NCBI RefSeq assembly: GCF_963675455.1
Contig: NZ_OY776217.1
Span: 1,280,001 to 1,344,000, forward strand
Reading direction: 5' to 3'
DNA from: Emcibacter sp.
GTDB lineage: Bacteria > Pseudomonadota > Alphaproteobacteria > Sphingomonadales > Emcibacteraceae
DNA length: 64,000 nt
Shown: positions 26,288 through 35,090 of the stretch, piece by piece
Layout: each line of letters starts with the position of its first letter
How positions within the stretch are numbered: position 1 is the first letter of the stretch
The notes under the pieces: generated by a model
Told to the model about the DNA's origin: nothing
The model's database searches: none
Seen by the model: only the letters and a program-made list of their open reading frames with translations
Position numbers and translations under genes: made by a program

Positions 26288-28517
26288 CTTTGTCTCGCTT
26301 GTTGCATTTTATGAAGGCCATCAGGACGTTATCGGAAGGGTCATGGTCCTGATACAGGCGCTGCCCCTGATCCTTTAAGCCGCAATCTTCCACAAGGCTG
26401 ACCCAATGGTCTAACCCTTGAAAGTAACGTGGTTCATCAGTATTCGTTTTCCAGGTTTCACCCGTTCCAGCATTGAAAACAGTATGGACAAGTGCAACTA
26501 ATTCCTTCATCTCGTCTGATGCAGAGTCATGATCTCGGAGAATGAATACCCCGCCGGGACGAAGAGTGCGGGCAATTGAATCCACATAGGCTTTTTGTTT
26601 TCCTGGCTCAATATGATGAAGGCCAATATAACATGTCACTAGGTCAAGGCTTTCCGAGGGGATTTGATCCTTGGAAATTGGGGCATAGTCATTCAGGTCA
26701 AAATAGGGCCCAAATTCCGAAACTTGACCACGATCAATAATGTCGGGTGGTGACTTTGTTGGGGCGATATAGTTGGTAAAATATGCTGTGCCCTTGAATT
26801 TTAAAAGTTTTTTGAGAGCGCTGTAATATCGTCCAGTCGAGCCAATCTCCAGATAGCCATTATAAGTGCGTTCTGACTCCAGCAACGAAACAGTCTGTCC
26901 GCTTATAACGGCCTTTTGTTTTCTTAATGCGGGTAGTGCATATGTAAAATCAGCCAGTGCGGGTTTAATGGTCGGAAGGTTGGCTTGAATATATTTGTAG
27001 ATTTCTTCGTCAGTATTGAACTGATGGACTGCCTCAATAATCATTGTGTGAAAACGATCCTCAGGGAACAGTCGAAAGACATTCTGTAAAAATAAATAAA
27101 AGCGATCTCTCCAGTAAACACTTTTATAGATTTTGTGAAATTCAGAGGCAGGCTTTTCAGCAGGTTCTTCAACGCGCTTGTCAGGGCCATAATATGCATC
27201 CCAAAGCACATTTCGGAATCGAAAGTCGGGATCGTATTTGCTTTTCAGGCTAAACAATTCTCGTGCTCGGGGGTATGCAGCGTGAAATTGCTCGTGTGTT
27301 GCATGGGCTTGATAGGGTAAATAGTAGGTTCCGTTATGCTCCAGAACCGCACTAATGAGCGCTCTCGTCCATAGTGCAACGCGTTGCCGTGCATTTTCCC
27401 TGGTACGTTGTTTATAATATAGGACAAATGCGAACACCTCATCATTTGCCCAAGCCATTAAACTGCCAGGATCTTTTTTAGCATGGCGAATTGATATGTT
27501 GATTACATTTACCTTATAGCGATTGAGAATTTCAGACATTTTCGAAGTGAATGCTTCAAATTCTTTAATCGGTACAAAATACTCCTGTAAAACATAAGTT
27601 CTTTTCTCGCGAGATAGTGGCTCAAGTTCTGCCACATCATACCCTGCTTCGTAGTTACGCCAGTGTATTTTCTTTGAGGTGAACAATAATGGATCAATGA
27701 TATGCTCTCGCACCCAGTTCCCGCTCAATGTTTCAGAAAAACGCCAAAAAAAGTATTTTTCAATCCAATAGGATCGAGTGACCGGGTGAAGGCGGGTACG
27801 CGTGGTGGCCGCCTTTTTTGTCCGACTCCATGTTACTGCGTTCACCTTGGAGTAATGGTCAGGATATAGGTCAGCATTATGGAACACTGCGGCGTCAGAA
27901 CTGCGAATATTATCTACAAAATAATTTAGATAATCTGATGTTTTCATGCGCTTCGAGGTGCGTTCTAAGCGTTCATTTTCAACAAGGTCCAGCTTGGCCT
28001 CAACAATAATACCCAGTCCGCCATAGCCTCCTATGGCTCCAAAAAATATTTCACTATTTTCTGTGGGAGTGGCCTTGATAACAGAGCCATCTCCCAGCAC
28101 TAATTTCAGCCACCTGACCGACATAATTAATGGGCCCAGTCCAATGTAACGGCCATGGCAATTAACGCCTAATGAACCGCCAACAGTGAAGTTGGCATAT
28201 GTCTGCATTATTTTTACAGATAGGTTATGAGGGTCAATGAACTTTTGTATATCACACCATCTTATGCCGGCCTGCACTTGGATATATTTCTCTTCAGGAT
28301 TAAATAGAAGTACCTTGTTCATTAGGCGCATATCGATGTGAAGACTGTCACGGCTGGTCGTTTGCCCCCCCATACTAAACCGACCGCCGCCAATCGATAT
28401 TGGCCCATCGCCTCGCTTTACCGCAGTGATGACATCATCGGTTGTTTGAGGCTTGACTACGGCCCATACAGGGACAGGATTGAGGCCAGTAACATCATTT
28501 ATGATTGTGCTGTTCAT
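26280..28517 (-). CDS. FAD-linked oxidase fused to a SAM-dependent methyltransferase
   Basis: The protein has 745 aa with two enzyme parts. Residues about 10-200 form a PCMH/VAO-type FAD-binding fold (ISIGGGRFSMGGQT, the glycine-rich GGSLGVNCHGR, IGGYGGLGIIVEAKL), as in D-arabinono- or gulono-lactone oxidases. A substrate domain follows to about 450. From about 550 on there is a class I methyltransferase: motif I YLEIGSTGRYYS, then LDLVTCYIGLHHIEPG and ARTLRPGGVFILRDHD. No signal peptide is present, so it is cytoplasmic. A single chain that oxidises and methylates the same small molecule is the natural reading. The substrate is unknown. It sits in an AT-rich block with a secreted partner downstream. 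Confidence 0.85.
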   Translation of the reverse strand: MNSTIINDVTGLNPVPVWAVVKPQTTDDVITAVKRGDGPISIGGGRFSMGGQTTSRDSLHIDMRLMNKVLLFNPEEKYIQVQAGIRWCDIQKFIDPHNLSVKIMQTYANFTVGGSLGVNCHGRYIGLGPLIMSVRWLKLVLGDGSVIKATPTENSEIFFGAIGGYGGLGIIVEAKLDLVENERLERTSKRMKTSDYLNYFVDNIRSSDAAVFHNADLYPDHYSKVNAVTWSRTKKAATTRTRLHPVTRSYWIEKYFFWRFSETLSGNWVREHIIDPLLFTSKKIHWRNYEAGYDVAELEPLSREKRTYVLQEYFVPIKEFEAFTSKMSEILNRYKVNVINISIRHAKKDPGSLMAWANDEVFAFVLYYKQRTRENARQRVALWTRALISAVLEHNGTYYLPYQAHATHEQFHAAYPRARELFSLKSKYDPDFRFRNVLWDAYYGPDKRVEEPAEKPASEFHKIYKSVYWRDRFYLFLQNVFRLFPEDRFHTMIIEAVHQFNTDEEIYKYIQANLPTIKPALADFTYALPALRKQKAVISGQTVSLLESERTYNGYLEIGSTGRYYSALKKLLKFKGTAYFTNYIAPTKSPPDIIDRGQVSEFGPYFDLNDYAPISKDQIPSESLDLVTCYIGLHHIEPGKQKAYVDSIARTLRPGGVFILRDHDSASDEMKELVALVHTVFNAGTGETWKTNTDEPRYFQGLDHWVSLVEDCGLKDQGQRLYQDHDPSDNVLMAFIKCNKRDKDA

Positions 28518-28529
28518 TATAGACTACCC

Positions 28530-28910
28530 TCACTTTACGGTTAGATAATCGTAGTTAGCTTCAAGAGGGTTCTCACCGTAGCTATTATCACCGACAGTAC
28601 CCTTTAGTAAGCCAAGCTCAATGAAAGTCCAAATAGGTCCAATAACAGGTATGATCACCAGCAACAACCACCAAGCTGCCTTGTCTCTGTCATGTAATCT
28701 TTTTGCAGAGAGGTTTATAGCTCCAATGAAAAACAGAAGCGTTGGGAGCCATGTTTTATCCGGCCCTAGAAGAGATTCTATGCCTGTAAAAACTAGCCAG
28801 AATACCGTCCAGTAGGGAAGGGAAATTGACCAGTAACGAGAGCGGCTCATTCGGCCAGATGTGGTAAAAAATACATCGAAAAAGGATAATAATATCTCAT
28901 GCCTAGCCAT
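28530..28910 (-). CDS. DUF805 family membrane protein
   Basis: The protein has 126 aa with about three or four membrane helices. GRMSRSRYW near the start and AKRLHDRDKAAWWLLLVI are the DUF805 signatures, followed by GPIWTFIELGLLKGT. The function of the family is unknown. ATG 28910 was chosen because GGGGGTG stands just before it; an upstream GTG is less likely. It is 12 bases from the FAD-methyltransferase gene and in the same direction, so all three genes of the AT-rich block may form one operon. Confidence 0.85.
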   Translation of the reverse strand: MARHEILLSFFDVFFTTSGRMSRSRYWSISLPYWTVFWLVFTGIESLLGPDKTWLPTLLFFIGAINLSAKRLHDRDKAAWWLLLVIIPVIGPIWTFIELGLLKGTVGDNSYGENPLEANYDYLTVK

Positions 28911-29078
28911 GACACCCCCGGCGCTTGTGAATTTATTCACTATAAGTAGAGATTATTCGTTGGTCAATGTGAGTACGGATTTGCCACTATGGGCTGTCGC
29001 GTCCCAAAAGATTCTTGGCGCCTTTCCTGCGCTTCGTTCAGGCCGAACAGCGGTCCTGACCGCTAGCACAGAAACCAT

Positions 29079-29103
29079 TAAAAAACCCCGCACGCTGGCG
29101 GGG
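29079..29103 (-). terminator. Terminator of tRNA-Phe
   Basis: On the minus strand CCCCGC-CAGCGT-GCGGGG is followed by six T residues, ten bases after the tRNA CCA end. Confidence 0.85.
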
Positions 29104-29112
29104 TGTTTTAAA

Positions 29113-29187
29113 TGGTGCCCGGGGGCGGATTTGAACCACCGACACGCGGATTTTCAATCCGCTGCTCTACCCCTGAGCTACCCGGGC
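29113..29187 (-). tRNA. tRNA-Phe (GAA)
   Basis: The sequence gives a complete cloverleaf of 75 nt on the minus strand. The acceptor GCCCGGG/CCCGGGC, D arm GCTC/GAGC, anticodon stem GCGGA/TCCGC with loop TTGAAAA (anticodon GAA), and T loop TTCAAAT are all present. Discriminator A and an encoded CCA complete it. It has its own promoter and terminator. Confidence 0.96.
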
Positions 29188-29226
29188 ACAAGGGGCCAAA
29201 GCCTCGCAATCGAGGCAAGCCGCTGC

Positions 29227-29255
29227 GTTATAGGAAAAAAGGCTGCGACTGTCCA
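29227..29255 (-). promoter_or_regulatory. Promoter of tRNA-Phe
   Basis: On the minus strand TGGACA (29255-29250) and TATAAC (29232-29227) are exactly 17 bases apart. The -10 ends 39 bases before the tRNA 5' end. Confidence 0.6.
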
Positions 29256-29330
29256 GCCCCGAAATTCAAAAAATGCATTTTTGTGACAAGGACTTGAGTT
29301 GAAAAGACTTCCCGGCCCCAGGCGCCGGCT

Positions 29331-29525
29331 TCAGTAGTCTTCTTCGTCGCTGGAAATGACGGTCGGGGCCTCGTTGGTGGGAATCGCGTAACTGCCCTTG
29401 AGCCAGCGGCCGAGATCGATATCGGCGCAACGGGCGGAACAGAACGGCAGATATTTTTCCGTTTCCGGCAGCTGCTTGCAGATGGGGCAGGCGGCGTTGT
29501 TGTTGGCGGGTTTTTTACTGGTCAC
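29331..29525 (-). CDS. yacG: DNA gyrase inhibitor YacG (zinc-binding)
   Basis: The protein has 64 aa with a treble-clef zinc site from CPICKQ and FCSARCADIDL, followed by GRWLKGSYAIP, the conserved YacG tail. YacG binds GyrB and blocks DNA binding by gyrase in E. coli. It starts at a GTG that overlaps the end of the RNase E/G gene by 11 bases, so it is translated with that gene. The acidic C-terminus (SSDEEDY) is typical. Confidence 0.93.
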   Translation of the reverse strand: MTSKKPANNNAACPICKQLPETEKYLPFCSARCADIDLGRWLKGSYAIPTNEAPTVISSDEEDY

Positions 29526-30936
29526 GTTTATCCTCCTCGAGCGTCAGCTGGCTGCCGGTGCGCCGGGTAAACTCTTCCTTATAGGTGGGATGTTTCCTGA
29601 TCCAGTCAAGGACCGCCGCCGGCCCCTTGAGGCTGCAGGGTTTGCCCGGCTCTCTCTCGGCATCCAGTGTCGCTTCGCGCAGCAGCTCCAGCGCCCGGGT
29701 GGCCACATTGGGCTGCGGCACCCGTGCGGTCAGCATTTTTGCGCCCAGCGAAGTTACATCCGCCTTGCGGATCAGCTCCAGCAGCCCGAAGGCGGAGATG
29801 TTAGACCGCTGTGTTTGCTGCGGATCGGCCTGGATCAGGTTGTCGATCACATCCATCAGGGCGGTTACCTCGCCCTTGCCCGACATATTGACAAAGTCGA
29901 TCACAATAAGGCCGCCGATGGCCCGGAGCCGGAGCTGGCGGAAGATTTCCCGCGCCGCTTCCCGGTTGAGGCGCAGGATCTGCTGTTCTCGGTCGGTGGA
30001 GAGCAGCGCTCCGCCGGTATTGACGTCGACGGCGGTCAGGGCCTCGGTCTCCTCGATGGTGATCCAGCCGCCGCTGTTGAGCGGAAGGCGTTTTTCAAAC
30101 AGGGACTCGAGGTCGTCCTCCACGCCATACTGGCTGAAAATATCTTCGCCCGCCGCGGCCTGTTGCAGCCGCCCGGTCAGTTCGGGGGCAAAACTCCCGG
30201 TCCACTCATGGGCCTTCTTCATGTCGGCGGCATGATCGAAAATAACGGCCTCCAGGGAATTGCTGGAGAAGGTGCGCATGATCTGGCTGAGGGGCTCCGG
30301 CCCCTGGGCCAGAAGTTTCGGCGCAATGGTAACCGCGAGGTTTTTTTCGATGGCCTTCCATTGTCCGAGCAGCCTGTCCGCCATGTCGGCCAGCTGTTGG
30401 TCCGGCAGGTCGGCGGCTTCGGTGCGGAAGGTCAGGCCCAGGCCGCCCAGTTCGAGGCTCTCGCCAAAGCTTTTCAGGGCATGACGGCGGTCCGGATCCT
30501 TGATGCGGCTGGACACAAAGGCGCCGGCCCTGAACGGATGCAGCACCAGGCCCGAGGAATGCAGTTCGATCCGGCCGGTGAGGGAGGCTTCCTTGCCGTC
30601 CACGGGATCACGGGTGACCTGTACGATAATTTTCTGGCCTTCACTGACCAGCTGGGTCAGGTCTTTTGGTTTTTTGGCCGGTTTTTTCTGTGTCTTGTCG
30701 CCGCCCGCCGGTTTGGGCAGCAGTTTAAGCGGCAGGAAACCCTCCGGTCCGTTTTCCAGTTCCACGAAAGCGGCCTGCAGTTCCCGGCTCACCGACCTGA
30801 TGCGGCCCAGATAAATGGCGCCCACATAGGATGGTTCGTGATCCCGGTACAAGCGTATTTCCACCGGCCGGTTGTCTTCCAGAAGGGCGCAGCGGATTTC
30901 GCCCGGGGCGCTGGTGACAAGGAGTTTGCGGCTCAT
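29515..30936 (-). CDS. rng: Ribonuclease E/G family endoribonuclease
   Basis: The protein has 473 aa. An S1-like region (PSYVGAIYLGRIRSV, AAFVELENGPEGFLPL) precedes the catalytic DNase-I-like domain. Metal ligands are the aspartates in TAVDVNTGG and LIVIDFVNM. The zinc-link CPxC motif of RNase E is not seen, and there is no long scaffold tail, so it is closer to RNase G (16S rRNA 5' maturation, mRNA decay) than to RNase E. The ATG overlaps the Maf stop in an ATGA. The assignment to rng rather than a short rne-like paralogue is not certain, since alphaproteobacteria carry both. Confidence 0.88.
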   Translation of the reverse strand: MSRKLLVTSAPGEIRCALLEDNRPVEIRLYRDHEPSYVGAIYLGRIRSVSRELQAAFVELENGPEGFLPLKLLPKPAGGDKTQKKPAKKPKDLTQLVSEGQKIIVQVTRDPVDGKEASLTGRIELHSSGLVLHPFRAGAFVSSRIKDPDRRHALKSFGESLELGGLGLTFRTEAADLPDQQLADMADRLLGQWKAIEKNLAVTIAPKLLAQGPEPLSQIMRTFSSNSLEAVIFDHAADMKKAHEWTGSFAPELTGRLQQAAAGEDIFSQYGVEDDLESLFEKRLPLNSGGWITIEETEALTAVDVNTGGALLSTDREQQILRLNREAAREIFRQLRLRAIGGLIVIDFVNMSGKGEVTALMDVIDNLIQADPQQTQRSNISAFGLLELIRKADVTSLGAKMLTARVPQPNVATRALELLREATLDAEREPGKPCSLKGPAAVLDWIRKHPTYKEEFTRRTGSQLTLEEDKRDQ

Positions 30937-31541
30937 GAGTTTTTGCTCCGGTAGCCGCAGCCGTCCAGCATATTGGCGGTTTCGAACAGCGGCAGGCCGA
31001 CTACATTGCTGTAGGAACCGTTGATGGATTTGACAAAACGCCCGGCCAGGCCTTGGATGGCATAGGCGCCGGCCTTGCCCTGCCACTCGCCGGAGGCGAT
31101 GTAGCTGTCAATGTCCCGCTGTGCCAGCCGTTTCAGGCTGACCGCGGTCATGACCGCCCGGCTGAGGATCTTGCCCTCCGGGGTGATCAGGCACAGGCCG
31201 GAGTAGACCCGGTGACGGCGTCCGCTCAGCATTTTAAGGAATTTACGGGCTTCCCGTTCATCCTGCGGCTTGCCAAGAATGCGCCGGCCCAGCGCCACGA
31301 CGGTGTCGGAAGCGAGGATATAGGAAGTCTTGTTTTCGGGCAGGGCGGCGACAGCCTGCGCCTTTTCAATGGCGAGTCGTTCCGCCATGGGGCGCGGCAG
31401 TTCATCCTTCTGCGGCGTTTCATCGATTTCGGCCGGGCAGACCTGGTCGGGCACAATGCCGATCTGGGCCAGAAGCTCGAGCCGCCGCGGCGAGGCGGAC
31501 GCCAGAATCAGGGGGATATGTCGGGAAGCGGATTCGGTCAT
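30933..31541 (-). CDS. maf: Maf-family nucleotide pyrophosphatase
   Basis: The protein has 202 aa. The signature LILASASPRRLELL is at the N-terminus, with IDETP, the catalytic ILASDTVVALGRRILGKP and AGAYAIQG-G-R--V--I-GSYSNVVGLPL. Maf proteins hydrolyse dTTP/UTP or modified nucleotides and prevent their incorporation. It belongs to the conserved infA-maf-RNase G-yacG chain, and its stop overlaps the next ATG. Confidence 0.93.
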   Translation of the reverse strand: MTESASRHIPLILASASPRRLELLAQIGIVPDQVCPAEIDETPQKDELPRPMAERLAIEKAQAVAALPENKTSYILASDTVVALGRRILGKPQDEREARKFLKMLSGRRHRVYSGLCLITPEGKILSRAVMTAVSLKRLAQRDIDSYIASGEWQGKAGAYAIQGLAGRFVKSINGSYSNVVGLPLFETANMLDGCGYRSKNS

Positions 31542-31607
31542 GATATCAGAATAGCCGAAGCCGGGGACTTCTGGGAAGGGGGCGCAGTCCGTGTTTCACC
31601 GACCGCC

Positions 31608-31826
31608 TTATTTAAAGCGATAGGTGATCCGGCCTTTGCTCAGATCATAGGGAGTCATTTCCACGGTGACCTGGTCACCGGCCAGAACGCGGATGCGGTT
31701 TTTGCGCATTTTACCTGCCGTATGAGCGAGGATTTCGTGGTCATTCTCCAGTTTGACACGGAACATGGCATTGGGCAGAAGTTCCACCACGGTTCCGTTC
31801 ATCTCAAGAAGGTCTTCTTTAGCCAT
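31608..31826 (-). CDS. infA: Translation initiation factor IF-1
   Basis: The protein has 72 aa and is a single S1/OB domain, MAKEDLLEMNGTVVELLPNA to ITYRFK, almost invariant in bacteria. It binds the ribosomal A site during initiation. It stands 66 bases before maf. The 150 bases upstream probably hold its own promoter. Confidence 0.98.
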   Translation of the reverse strand: MAKEDLLEMNGTVVELLPNAMFRVKLENDHEILAHTAGKMRKNRIRVLAGDQVTVEMTPYDLSKGRITYRFK

Positions 31827-31977
31827 CTGGGCTCCTAAATTCTAAAACTATGTTTCCATTCAATATGTAAACGGCATTTTCCATGGCAGAAAATATGCCA
31901 CATGCCGAAAAATGCAACCATTATTATGGGATTCGGGCTAAAAATGGCGTTTCTTTCGCCAAATACAAGGGCAGTGC

Positions 31978-32475
31978 CTAAAGTCCGGGGGATTGCATGA
32001 CGTCAAAACGCTCAAGTATCCGCTCCTTGAGCATTTCCCGAACTTTGCGGTATCCCTCAAGAATCAGGTCGCGGCTGCCGCCGGCCAGAGTCGGGTCAAG
32101 GGTCGGCCAGTATTCCACGTCACAGGCCATGGTTCGGGTCCAGTCCAGCGCCTTGTGGTGGGCCTCGGGACTGAGGCTGATGATCAGGTCGAAGGATGAG
32201 TCCTCAAGCTGGTCCAGCCCCTTGGGCACATGATCCGAAATATCAAGTCCGATTTCCTCCATCACACTGGCGGCAAAGGGATTGACCGTATCGGAGTCAG
32301 GGCGAATGCCGACACTGTCCACAAACATCCGGTGGCCGCAGTAATGGCGGGTCAGAACCTCTGCCATCGGGGAGCGTACAGCATTGAAGTTGCACATGAA
32401 CAGGACACTTTGAATCTCGTCGGCAGGCAGGTGTACCGGCTTGTCCGGAAGAGGGGGACGTTTAAATTCCGTCAT
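31978..32475 (-). CDS. Low-molecular-weight protein-tyrosine phosphatase / arsenate-reductase-like protein
   Basis: The protein has 165 aa. The P-loop CNFNAVRSPMAEVL (Cx5RS) near residue 28 carries the nucleophilic Cys, and the general acid is in EYWPTLDPT. The family includes phosphotyrosine phosphatases and thioredoxin-coupled arsenate reductases. The conserved position between UPF0262 and infA in alphaproteobacteria argues for a housekeeping phosphatase. A link to the ars genes 22 kb away is not implied. Confidence 0.88.
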   Translation of the reverse strand: MTEFKRPPLPDKPVHLPADEIQSVLFMCNFNAVRSPMAEVLTRHYCGHRMFVDSVGIRPDSDTVNPFAASVMEEIGLDISDHVPKGLDQLEDSSFDLIISLSPEAHHKALDWTRTMACDVEYWPTLDPTLAGGSRDLILEGYRKVREMLKERILERFDVMQSPGL

Positions 32476-32480
32476 CCGGG

Positions 32481-32975
32481 TTACCTTATCTGCAGGACGC
32501 AGATCAGCGTAAACAGGCGGCGGGCTGTATCCATGTCCAGTTCCACCTTTTCCGCAAGCCGTTCCATCAGAAGTTCGGACCCCTGGTTATGCAATCCGCG
32601 CCGGCCCATGTCGATGGCCTCGATTTGCCGGGGACTGGCACTTTTGATGGCCGTGTAATAGCTGTCGCAGATCAGGAAATATTCCTTGATGATACGCCGG
32701 AAGGGGGTCAGCGGCAGAACGATATTGGTCAGGGGATCCCTGTTTTCCGTGCTGATATCGAAAACCAGACGATTGTCTTCCATGCGCAGGAGAAGCCGGA
32801 ACGGACCCTCGTAACCGTTTTCCAGTTCGGCCAGGGGAAAGAACAGATTATCTTCCAGAAGGTCAAAGATGGCGACCCGCCGCTCATGCTCGATATCGGC
32901 GTTACGGCGGATAATGCTCGATTCATCCAGCTCAATATGGCAAATGCGCTGTTTTGATGTCTCGGCGGTCATCAT
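32481..32975 (-). CDS. UPF0262 family protein
   Basis: The protein has 164 aa. The conserved blocks are FPLAELENGYEGPFRLLLR and IKEYFLICDSYYTAIKSASP. The function is unknown, but the gene almost always follows hisD in alphaproteobacteria, as here (13-base gap). It lies five bases before the phosphatase gene, so hisG-hisD-UPF0262-phosphatase looks like one transcript. Confidence 0.92.
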   Translation of the reverse strand: MMTAETSKQRICHIELDESSIIRRNADIEHERRVAIFDLLEDNLFFPLAELENGYEGPFRLLLRMEDNRLVFDISTENRDPLTNIVLPLTPFRRIIKEYFLICDSYYTAIKSASPRQIEAIDMGRRGLHNQGSELLMERLAEKVELDMDTARRLFTLICVLQIR

Positions 32976-32988
32976 TGTCCCCTAGATG

Positions 32989-34287
32989 TCAATCGCTTTT
33001 GTCCAGCCGGATTGAAATGGATTGTCCATGCGCCTGCAAACCCTCTTCATTGGCGAGGATCACAGCGGCAGGACCGATCCGGGCCAGACTTTCCTGACTG
33101 CATTCTATCAGAGTATTTCTTTTCATGAAGTTAAGGGCGCTCAGGCCCGAGGTGAAGCGGGCGTTGCGGGCGGTCGGCAAAACATGGTTCGGTCCGGCCA
33201 CATAGTCGCCTATGGCTTCCGGCGTATAACGACCGAGGAAGATTGATCCGGCATGTTTCATGTCCCGGGCAAGTTCCCGCGCATTGTCCACGGCAAGCTC
33301 CAGGTGCTCAGGGGCCAGCCGGTTGACCAGCGGGGCGGCCTCGGAAAGATCGCCGACCACGATGATGGCGCCGTGATCATCCCAGCTGGTGCGGGCGATG
33401 GTGGCCCGGGGCAGGGTGGCAAGGTGATCCTCGACCGCATCAGCGACCATCTTTGCGAAAACCTCGTCATCGGTGATCAGGATGCTCTGCGCCACCTCGT
33501 CATGTTCCGCCTGGCTGAGCAGATCCATGGCGATCCAGCGGGGATCGTTTTTACCGTCGGCTACCACCAGGATTTCGGACGGTCCGGCAATCATGTCGAT
33601 GCCGACAGTGCCGAAGACTTCCCGTTTGGCCGCCGCCACATAGGCGTTGCCTGGGCCGGTAATAACATCCACCGGTGATATTGTTTCGGTGCCATACGCG
33701 AGGGCGCCGACGGCCTGGGCGCCGCCGATCCTGTAGATCTCGGTGACACCGGCAAGCTCTGCCGCCACCAGCACAAGTGGATTAAGGAAGCCGTCCGGGG
33801 CCGGGACCACCATGACGATGCGGTCCACGCCCGCGGCCTTGGCCGGAATGGCGTTCATCAGCACGGAGGACGGATAAACCGCCTTGCCGCCGGGGACATA
33901 AATACCGGCGGCATCGACCGCACTCCAGCGGGCGCCGACAGTGACCCCCGCCTCGTCGGTAAAACTGTCATCCTCGGGCAGGTGCCGTTTGTGAAAGACC
34001 TCGATCCGTGCTGCGGCTTCCTGCAGGGCGGTCATGACGTCATCGCTGACCTGTGCCCGGGCCGCCGCGATTTCTTCGGCGCTGACCCGCATGGTTTCGG
34101 GGGTAAGCTCGAGCCGGTCAAACCGGGACGTATAATCGATGACGGCGGCATCGCCGCGTTTGCGCACATCGTCAAGGATCGCTTTTACCGCGTCAGAGAC
34201 ATCCTGATCGGATTCTCTTTTGCTGTTGAGCAGGGCAATGAAGTCCTCCTCAAAGCCCGGTTTGCGATTGTCCAGCTTACTTACCAT
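32989..34287 (-). CDS. hisD: Histidinol dehydrogenase
   Basis: The protein has 432 aa. It oxidises histidinol to histidine with NAD in two steps. GTVGIDMIAGPSEILVVADG is the family signature, with DLLSQAEHDEVAQSIL giving a zinc ligand and the catalytic residues in LAPEHLEL and AGPNHVLPT. Its start overlaps the end of hisG by 11 bases, implying coupling. Confidence 0.97.
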   Translation of the reverse strand: MVSKLDNRKPGFEEDFIALLNSKRESDQDVSDAVKAILDDVRKRGDAAVIDYTSRFDRLELTPETMRVSAEEIAAARAQVSDDVMTALQEAAARIEVFHKRHLPEDDSFTDEAGVTVGARWSAVDAAGIYVPGGKAVYPSSVLMNAIPAKAAGVDRIVMVVPAPDGFLNPLVLVAAELAGVTEIYRIGGAQAVGALAYGTETISPVDVITGPGNAYVAAAKREVFGTVGIDMIAGPSEILVVADGKNDPRWIAMDLLSQAEHDEVAQSILITDDEVFAKMVADAVEDHLATLPRATIARTSWDDHGAIIVVGDLSEAAPLVNRLAPEHLELAVDNARELARDMKHAGSIFLGRYTPEAIGDYVAGPNHVLPTARNARFTSGLSALNFMKRNTLIECSQESLARIGPAAVILANEEGLQAHGQSISIRLDKSD

Positions 34288-34954
34288 TGAGGGCCTCGCC
34301 TATACTGGTCAGGATCTCGCTGATTTCCTCGTTCCGGGTCTTGAACGCCGTGCGATTGACGATGAAGCGGCTGGTGATGTCGACAATCTTCTCGATTTCC
34401 ACCAGGCCATTGGCCTTGAGTGTCGAACCGGTGCTGACCAGATCCACGATCCGGCGGCACAGGCCGAGGCTCGGGGCCAGTTCCATGGCGCCGTTCAGCT
34501 TGATACATTCCGCCTGTACCCCGCGTCCGGCAAAATGCTTGCGGGTCAGGTTGGGGTATTTTGTCGCTACCCGGATATGGCTCCAGCGGCTGGGATCGTC
34601 ATGCTTGCTGAGATCGGCAAGCTCTGCGACCGACAGGCGGCAATGGCCGATATTCAGGTCCAGCGGTGCGTAAATCTCCGGGTAGTCGAATTCCATCAGT
34701 ACGTCATTGCCGGCAACACCCATCTGGGCGGCGCCGAAGGCAACGAAGGTGGCCACATCAAAGCTTCTGACCCGAATGATTTTGAGATGGGGATGATTGG
34801 TCTCGAACGCCAGCTTGCGGGACTTCGGGTTGTCGAAATCCGCTTCGGGGATAATGCCGGCACCACGGATGATGGGCATGACTTCTTCGAGGATACGGCC
34901 TTTTGGCAGGGCCATAATCATCTGTTCCGGTGTATTGTCTGGCTTTGACAACAT
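34277..34954 (-). CDS. hisG: ATP phosphoribosyltransferase, short form
   Basis: The protein has about 225 aa and catalyses the first step of histidine synthesis, from ATP and PRPP. ALPKGRILEEVMPI starts the chain, and the PRPP loop is in DLVSTGSTLKANGL. The C-terminal regulatory domain of the long form (about 300 aa) is missing, so feedback control needs HisZ, which is not in the window. ATG 34954 has AGGAGA before it and is preferred over an upstream in-frame codon. Confidence 0.94.
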   Translation of the reverse strand: MLSKPDNTPEQMIMALPKGRILEEVMPIIRGAGIIPEADFDNPKSRKLAFETNHPHLKIIRVRSFDVATFVAFGAAQMGVAGNDVLMEFDYPEIYAPLDLNIGHCRLSVAELADLSKHDDPSRWSHIRVATKYPNLTRKHFAGRGVQAECIKLNGAMELAPSLGLCRRIVDLVSTGSTLKANGLVEIEKIVDITSRFIVNRTAFKTRNEEISEILTSIGEALNGK

Positions 34955-35090
34955 TTTTCTCCTGGCACTCACTTTTAAATTTCAAAAGTCGCCCACTTTT
35001 ACGCAATTGCGTCCCAAGAAGCCAGCATTGAATCCATGCTTTTGGGAAGAAAAGATGCTGGTTGCGGTGAAAAAGGGGTAAAAATCCGGT

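Noticed and set aside
29113..29187. tRNA-Phe as an active attachment site
   Set aside because: No integrase and no second copy of the tRNA 3' end were found in the window, so no att pair can be drawn.
29398..30954. Open plus-strand frame of 518 codons
   Set aside because: It lies opposite the RNase E/G gene with its conserved S1 and metal motifs; no ribosome site or recognisable domain.
31978..32475. LMW phosphatase as part of the arsenic system (ArsC)
   Set aside because: Its place in the conserved UPF0262-infA block and the 22-kb distance from arsR argue for a housekeeping phosphatase.
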